64,000 bases of DNA from Cavia porcellus (lineage: Eukaryota; Chordata; Mammalia; Rodentia; Caviidae): the NCBI RefSeq assembly GCF_034190915.1, contig NW_026947486.1, forward strand, positions 106,918,812 through 106,982,811. Reading direction: 5' to 3'. Each line of letters opens with the position of its first letter. Position 1 is the stretch's first letter. Under the pieces are notes generated by a model. The model worked only from the letters and a program-made list of their open reading frames with translations, ran no database searches and was not told where the DNA came from. A program made the translations under genes and the position numbers. Below are positions 57,192 through 64,000 of this stretch, piece after piece.

Positions 57192-57207
57192 ACACACACA
57201 CACACAA
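57140..57207. repeat. (TA)n-(CA)n microsatellite
   Basis: About 22 TA units, then TATGTATG and a short CA run. Confidence 0.95.
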
Positions 57208-57209
57208 GA

Positions 57210-58329
57210 TAGATAGTTACACTACTAATCTCTGTTAGGCTAACAAATAGAATGGTTCATGCTTTCATTGTTCAATCATTTTTTCATACATATTTCTGGT
57301 AATTCAAACAATTGCTTTAAAAATAACAGTAAGCAACACATTAACCATTGTTAATCCCCTAATATTCTGTTTTGATATTCTGTATCATCATTTTTAGTCT
57401 CTTCTTCTTCATTATAAAATTATAAAAATACTTTATTGCCAGTGTAGAGATCGCTTCATTCTCTTCAATGAGATGCTTTACACTTGTCTAACTATAGTCC
57501 TTTTTCCCAGCTCCAAGATCAAATAAGTTTGCTTAATTTAGGAGAGAAAAATACAGCAAAATTATTCCAACACTGAGTTTTCTGGGAATGTATCCTAGTA
57601 TTCTTAATGTTGCAAAGGTAAGCTGAGTATTGGCTTATAGAGAAACAGCAACAATTTCTTGACCATGGCAAATTCAAGTTAGTTAGAGTAATATTATCCC
57701 AGATAAGTTGGATATTAAAATATGCTAAGAAATAGTTGGATACAACTACTAGCCCTCAAGAAAAAAAAAACAATTATTATGTAAACATTAAGGTGATTCA
57801 GGCATTGATTTACAGTTAATATGTAGTCAATGTCACCATTGCATCTCTGCCACTGAGTTAACTATCAAAAGATTAATAAAACTTTATGTTTATAATATTG
57901 AAGATATGGGTCTTGGAAATGGAAGAATACAAAAGAAAAATTCTAAATCTTAAACTATATAAGGAGAGAGAGAAATAATACAAAGAATGTTATTGGGAAT
58001 TTGAAGGATTTTATAGATTTTGGTAAAGGGAAGATAAACAGTGATGAGAGAACACACAAGAAAAATAAAAAAATATATTGGAAATAAAAACAGGAGAAAA
58101 AATTAAAGGGAGAAAAATTGAAAGAAATATACAAAAAAAGAAAAGGGTATAAGAAATTAAGACATGGATAAAGGAAAATTTCTCAACCCAACCAACTGGT
58201 GAAGAAGAAAACAACTGATGAAATGGAAAGAAGAAAAACATTAACAAAACAAAACAAAAGCACTGAACACAATCCACCTGCTCACAAAAATAAAAAAGCA
58301 CAAATAAAAAAGGAAATGTCTCTATGATT
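57210..58329. other. Unassigned AT-rich sequence
   Basis: No recognised gene. 57930-58330 is very A-rich on the plus strand; the minus-strand 108-codon Phe-rich open frame there is an artefact of that composition. Confidence 0.45.
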
Positions 58330-59165
58330 TTGATCATGTGGCTTTCTTCTCGGACCTATAATTTTGATCCAGTGTTCAAGTCAAGACACCACCTTGTTTA
58401 CACTGGCAAATAAAAAGGGAGTCAGACCCTAGAACCATACTGGATGCAAGCACCAACAGGCAGTAGGATTAGGGTGAGGATGCCAATATGCAAATCTCAA
58501 GTACAGAGTAACTCATGTCAAGACTCACCTCTGCTTGTGGTGGTGGGACCTGTCTCTTTTAGCTCAAACCTCCTCGGTCGGTTTTTTTTTTTTTTTTTTT
58601 TTTCATTGCAATCATAGCTCCTTGACTCTGGCTGTCACTTATGGCCATCTCTCAACCAGTCACTATGAGAGCATCACATTGGGAGTCCTGAAGTGAATCT
58701 CTCCCCAGGATGCTCTGATTTCTGAGTTTAAATAGATATCACGTTCTCAGAATGACATTCTCAGAATGAGCAAGCACTCTTTCCAGGGATGTCCCATGTG
58801 GTTAGACTGGACTCACTCCCTAGTTATTGCCTGTTGAAGGACTCACACATGAATGTAGTGAGTCACTCCCCTCACTCTCCCTGTAACTCAAAGCACCTGC
58901 ATTTCTCCGTGAAGCCCTCTGGAGTCCCCAGCTTTCACTTTCTGTAGATCTGGCTTCAGGAGCAGGGAAGAAAGTGCAGACTGCCCCTTTTGTTCTCTGT
59001 CTTTTCAGTTTCTCTGTAGGTTTTGATTTTTATGTCAGAGCCATTCTAGTACTTGAGGATCTCATTTTCTCTTTCTTTCCTCAACTTGTTATTTTCCAGT
59101 GTTTGGGTTCTAAATCTCAGAGAGGCTGAGTTATTGCTTACCACTCTGCCATTTTCCTGGAAATT
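58330..59165 (-). mobile_element. Possible antisense L1 5' UTR
   Basis: Less AT-rich, with many CTC and CAG words and an end 'ccactctgccattttcctgg' that recalls antisense L1 5' ends. A 22-base T run lies at 58582-58603. The assignment is weak. Confidence 0.3.
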
Positions 59166-59324
59166 CTTCAAATCTATTGTAATACTCATGCCCTACCTAA
59201 AGTAGATAATTTGTGATTTCTTGTATTGGCTTCAGCTTTCTAAGTAATTCCAGCGTGCAGGTGTGACACCCACTGCTTTTTGTAGGTTTATGTGTATGTT
59301 CTTGGATTTAGAATCTAAGGAGTC

Positions 59325-59462
59325 CATATATGTATTCATGCACACAGAAGGCTGAGGCAAGAGGATCACTGCAAATTTGAGGCCAGTTTGAGCTACAAAG
59401 TGGTTCAAGTCCAACATGAGCTGCATAGTGAAATTCTGCCTCAAAAAGAAGACAAAATAACC
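59325..59462 (+). repeat. Degraded B1 SINE
   Basis: 'gaaggctgaggcaagaggat', 'caaatttgaggccagtttga' and 'ctgcatagtgaaattctgcc' follow B1 order, with an A-rich end. Confidence 0.8.
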
Positions 59463-60499
59463 CTAAGGATTCCAGAAAGTGAGTTTAACATAGTGCAGTA
59501 CAAGAATAGCATTTATGGCTTTTAATATCAGGACCCATGTTCTTTCCATAAATCCACACTGTCACGGCCAAGAAACATTAATAAAAATTCAAATGACACG
59601 TCTTTTCAAAGTTGAGAGTCACATAAAGTTAAGTATTATACATGTCTCCCTTATGTAGATATAATTTATATTCAGTTATTCTCATAGTGAGCACTGTTCT
59701 CAACCACTCAGATTGCAATTACAACTGTAAAAATAGATTTTTTTCTTTGTAGTACATGTCTAACAGTATAAATGTGATAAAAAGCTGAATATTTAGTGAA
59801 CTTTGGTAGATTTGCTGCTGCTTATAAATGTATGTTAGCAATGCTGAGAAAAAAATCATTTTTGTTTTTCATTGCTATTTTATCTAATACATAAAGACTA
59901 TGGAAATAATGTTATGTGTAAACTCAGGCCAGAAGCATTCAAATAGAATAACTTAGTGATGTGCTGAAACATTGGTTTGCTTCTCAACCCTTAATTACAC
60001 ACACAACCACAAACACACACATACACAGAATGTCCAAGCATAAAAAAAAAAAAAAAAAAAACTCATGTCTCTAGTTAACTGACTAAAGTAATATAATTTA
60101 GTCCTATTAAATAAACTACTTCAGAAACATATCCAAAATATCATATTGCATCAAGAATTCAAGGGATAACTGTGGATACTTTTCATTCGATATGCACTGA
60201 ACAGTATGTTGCATTTTTGTACAACAATCCAACCAGAATTGAGTTTTATAAAATAAGTAATTTTTGTGAAAATTTAATAGCGAAATTAACTCTTTTCTTG
60301 AATTAAAAAAATTTGATAAATGTTTACAAGGTATATGAAGTAGAGTTTTATCATTCAAGATGAAGAAAGACCTCCCTACACCGTAGTAATTGAGCTGGTT
60401 AATCTTGCAATGAATTTCACTGACAGCAGAGCGAATGTTAGTCAGACTTTAGGATAAAGAATGACCAGAAGGGGATGATTGAAAATTTCCCTTCGTCAC
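59463..60499. other. Unassigned AT-rich sequence
   Basis: No gene recognised. It contains a run of A at 60042-60061, next to a CA-rich stretch. Confidence 0.45.
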
Positions 60500-60930
60500 T
60501 ATATTAGTTTCCAGTGGCTGCTGTAACAAATTATCATGATAGAAGTTTATTGTCTCACAGCTCTGGGTATCAGGAATCTGAAGTGAAAATATCTGCGGAA
60601 TCACACTGCCTGCTAGTGTAGAGAACAGTTTGTTTGTTGACTTTTTCAGCTTCTTTATCACAAGATATTCCTTATCACTCCTGCCTCTTGCCTCTGTATT
60701 CACAACGTCTTTCCCTCTGTTCACTTCTGTCTTTTTTCTTCAGTTTTTTTTTTTTAATAAGAACACAGAATTTTGGACTTGTCTGAGTAATATAGGGTGA
60801 TCTCACCTTGAAACCCTAAATTATTTCTACAAATACCTTTTTCTACATAAGATGATACATGCATGTCCTAGGTATATGGATGTGAACACATCTTTCTTTG
60901 GGAGATGTCACCATTTGATCCACTGCAGAT
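60500..60930 (-). repeat. MLT1-like LTR, antisense
   Basis: It starts 'tattagtttccagtggctgc', has 'tttattgtctcacagctctg' and a 'cctctgtattcacaacgtct' block, in antisense MLT1 order. Old and decayed. Confidence 0.6.
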
Positions 60931-63519
60931 ATCTTCAGCCTAATTTGGCTTTATCATCTTCTCAGAAATAATAAAAAGTTAGAAGAGATAAGGAGTTATC
61001 TTAACAACTTATATTCAACATACAGGTATAATTTAATTAGATAAGAAAATATGTTTGGTAAAAATACAATGTTTAACCAAGCAGCATCCATATCTTTAGG
61101 GTCTGTCTGTAGATAATTTGATTGAATTTCTTTGCAACCTAATAAGCAAAAAACTACATGAGGGCACAAATGAAACCTTACAAAATAAAAATATATAAAT
61201 GCTGCTTTTTCCCCTAGCAATTCAAAACTTTATAATCACAAATAATACCAAAATAGGCATCCCAACACTCAAAAGGAAAATAATGACAAATGTGGCTGGT
61301 TAGAAAAGTGGTGTCATTTCCAAATATGCGTTATAAGTTACCAGGCTGTTTAGGATTTAATGAGGTTCTCCATTTGAAACTTTTTAATAGTTGTATCATA
61401 GCAAATGAAAGTAAAGAATTGCTCTCACTACTAGTTAAAATGGCAGGAACAAATGCAATATCAGGCAAATACTATCAAACCTGTTCACTAAAGGGAAGTT
61501 AAGAATATTTCCATTCAACACACCAAAATGGTTTGCGCCTAGTTGAAATGGTCATGGGACTAGCAACTACTCTTGAATCAATTTTGCAGGTGATTTTTAC
61601 CCCAAGAATGAACTGTAGTAAAGAAAATCACCTTGTTGTGGGAAGTAGTCAACAGCAGGGATTCTTTTCTAGGTGATTTTCATTAACTGAGGAGAATTCA
61701 TTTGGGGTATAAAGATAGGTGATATAAAGGTGGAGGAAATTATTATAAAATGAAGGAATTTGAGATCCTAGTGAAATAAGGACCTGACAGCAACAGTAAG
61801 AAATAATTTTTAAGAGATCACATTTTCTCAGATTTGAGTCATACAATGTAATGTGTCAGGAGAAAGAAGATTGATAGCCAAGGAAATAACACAAAGCTGA
61901 ATGCCATTCTCCTTCCCAGCACTTAAAGTCAAAGCCCATTTCCCCCTTAAGTTAATCTTACTTGAAAGTTTAATACATAAAAGAGATTAAAGTTTAGCTC
62001 CTTTGGTTACACTTTATGAAAGTGAGAACTATGATAAGGGGCACAATGAATATCTTAGGATACTTACTGCAGTTGAAATTTTGTACTACTTGTGCAGTTA
62101 TTTGATTAATGGTTATATTTTCAATACATGACCCTCTAGGCTGAGGTTCTGGTTTTTCTGGCAAATACATCCCAAGTATCTAACACGGTGCCTGGAATAC
62201 AGTACACGCTTGTATTGATGCATGTCTGGTAATGCACAACACAAGAGAAGCTAATATAACCAAGTTGGTCAGGTATTGTGATCTTTGATGACAATGAAAT
62301 TATAAAGCATTCCTTCCCCCCTCTCAGCATTCATCATCAGTACAACAGAGCCACAGATGACACTGCATTTCAGTAGGTGGTACCGAATGCAACATGCTTA
62401 ACTAGCTGAAATAAATGGCATTCAGAAAATATTAGCTAAGCAAGCGAATGAAGCATTTAATGATTAAAGTAATGAATGAGTGGCTCATGATCAAATGAGG
62501 GCAAGTGGCTTAATTTTCTGGCTTAAAACAATGTAAGGAAACAACATAACCAAAAGTCCATGAAAGATCCAAATAGAAGCCTCTTAGTGTCCTTTTAAAA
62601 AGTCAGGGCCCTATTCATTCTAAGTCTCACTTTGTTTATACCACTTTCCCAGAACTGTATTGTCTGAAAATGTGACACACCATAAAACAACTGCAGCCAG
62701 CTGTGATACTAAAGCCATCTTCACCCAGTACAAATTGCTGACTTGCAATTATCCCCAGGAGATACTGAGTGCCCCAAACATGGACAGCTCCAGAAGAAGT
62801 ATGCCCTGTTTGAAAGAATTGTGTGCCTACAGGAAACACACAGGCTCTTTATTTAGGAAGAAGAGATATAAATTACAGTTGCTTGAAAGAAACCCTACCG
62901 TTTGCCTTAGCTATCTGTAAGCAATGTGCCATTTGATCTACAGTGTGTATTGTGGCAAGACATTGCCCAGGGATGTACTTAAATGAGAGCGAACCAATTT
63001 GCAGTTTATCTAGTCATCCAGGCCACCATTAGGCTAAGATGGTAACATTTTATGCCACACTGATTTTGTACAAGATTTTCCAGAGCTTCGGGAAAACCAT
63101 TGTTGTGCACATGAAGGAGTAATAAGCATCATTGCAGCCTGCTCAATCTGCCCTCAGTGTCTCCGTATGTGAAAGCATCAGCTGACCTTAATGACTGCCT
63201 TGCTGGGTAGACTTGGCCCTAGGATAGATGGGCCCTTTCCTGCTCTCTCAGTGCCACCAACCCTCCCCCTACCACATCTTACTTTCTTGCCTAGAGGAAA
63301 TCGCTGACACCTGCTTGGTATCATGACATCTGTCCTTGCAGATCACTTTCTATTTAAATACAGATGTACATATGGCAATATTCAAGTGTGAGCATAGGAT
63401 TATGCTCTATAGGCTTCTCTATTATAAGCATTTTTTTCCACTTAGCAGTATGCCTTAGGCATATTTATAGCTTAATAAATTAAAAAAAAAACAGTGGTTG
63501 TTTCAGTCAATAACAGTTT
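60931..63519. other. Mostly unassigned, possibly single-copy sequence
   Basis: No gene recognised. 62140-62330 may hold an L2- or MIR-like scrap ('acggtgcctggaatacagta'). 62640-63260 lacks any repeat feature I can see and has a more balanced base composition. Confidence 0.4.
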
Positions 63520-63581
63520 CGTGTGTAATCTTCCAGGACTTTTTCTATATGCAGATATATATTTATATATTTGTCTGCTTA

Positions 63582-63630
<49 letters not shown>

Positions 63631-63968
63631 TATATACACATGTATAAATGGCATCATGCTCTATACATTATTCTGTTAATTGATTTCTCCCTTATTAGTA
63701 CATTGTAAAGATTATTTTATGTCAATGCATATAGATCTTCCTCATTCTTTTAAATTGCTGTTTATTGCTAAATAATAAGGCCATGTCATATTGTTTTTGC
63801 AAGTCTTTTATTGGTGGAGACTGAAGTTATTTTCCCAGAGTGATATTACTTACTTGTGCTGATTTTAAAACATACTGCAGCAAGAATCTTACATACTCAC
63901 TGATTTGTGTACAAGTGCCATTATTTCTATAGATGAAACTCCTGATTTGAAGTGATGTGTTCATTTAA
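63520..63968 (-). mobile_element. Old L1-like 3' region, antisense
   Basis: 'catgctctatacattattct', 'catatagatcttcctcattc' and 'tgtacaagtgccattatttc' follow the order of an old antisense L1 3' region. Confidence 0.5.
63588..63640. repeat. (TA)n microsatellite
   Basis: More than 18 TA units within the preceding old element. Confidence 0.95.
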
Positions 63969-63970
63969 AA

Positions 63971-64000
63971 TCTTTTTTTTTTTTAATTTTATTTAAGGAG
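63971..64000 (-). mobile_element. L1 3' end entering at window edge, antisense
   Basis: A T run followed by 'aattttatttaaggag' matches the terminal bases of the L1 family seen at 43374 and 48530. The rest lies outside the window. Confidence 0.7.

Noticed and set aside
58011..58337. 108-codon Phe-rich minus-strand open frame
   Set aside because: Explained by the A-rich composition of the plus strand.
1..64000. CRISPR array, prokaryotic operon or host exon cluster
   Set aside because: No direct-repeat array, no dense co-directional genes, and no chain of exon-like frames with splice sites. Content is mammalian repeats.

Overview
This is mammalian genomic DNA, and I find no host protein-coding gene in it. 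B1-type and ID-type SINEs, a composite of the two, and an IAP-like class II endogenous retrovirus point to a rodent. The B1-plus-ID composite suggests a lineage outside mouse and rat, such as squirrel, dormouse, beaver or kangaroo rat; that placement is inference. The background is AT-rich and made almost entirely of transposable elements of many ages plus unassigned intergenic or intronic sequence.

The outstanding object is a complete, very young provirus at 32715-39313. Two 422-bp LTRs look identical by eye and are flanked by a 6-bp target duplication (GGCGAC). Between them lie a primer-binding site, a leader with a consensus splice donor, open gag, pro (dUTPase, protease, G-patch) and pol (RT, RNase H, integrase) frames, and a polypurine tract. 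The three frames are linked by two successive -1 frameshift heptamers, A AAA AAC and G GGT TTT. No frame carries a stop or a lost catalytic residue that I can see. There is no env gene: about 490 bp between pol and the 3' LTR hold only a 42-codon open frame. A splice acceptor remains near the end of pol.

The provirus sits in the 5' UTR of an otherwise full-length L1 (about 32523-45932, same strand). That L1 is dead: ORF1 and ORF2 are broken by stops and frameshifts, an ID SINE, a TA repeat and a 74-bp antisense L1 stub that has its own target duplication.

An unrelated, much older class II provirus lies at 11992-16557. It has a lysine-type primer-binding site and diverged LTRs. An internal deletion fuses its capsid remnant to a dUTPase remnant. 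A probable solo LTR lies at 28250-28576.

Region by region: 1-11990 holds old L1 ends, MaLR-type LTRs, a B1-ID SINE and L2. 11992-16557 is the old provirus. 16558-32510 is old repeats, an L1 3' end on each strand, MIRs, an ID SINE and one unidentified possible coding remnant at 19850-20128. 32523-45932 is the L1 with the young provirus inside. 46000-57035 is a pile of mostly minus-strand L1s with nested insertions, ending in a plus-strand L1 head-to-head with a minus-strand one. 57210-64000 is mostly unassigned sequence, with a B1, an MLT1-like LTR and another L1 3' end starting at the window edge.
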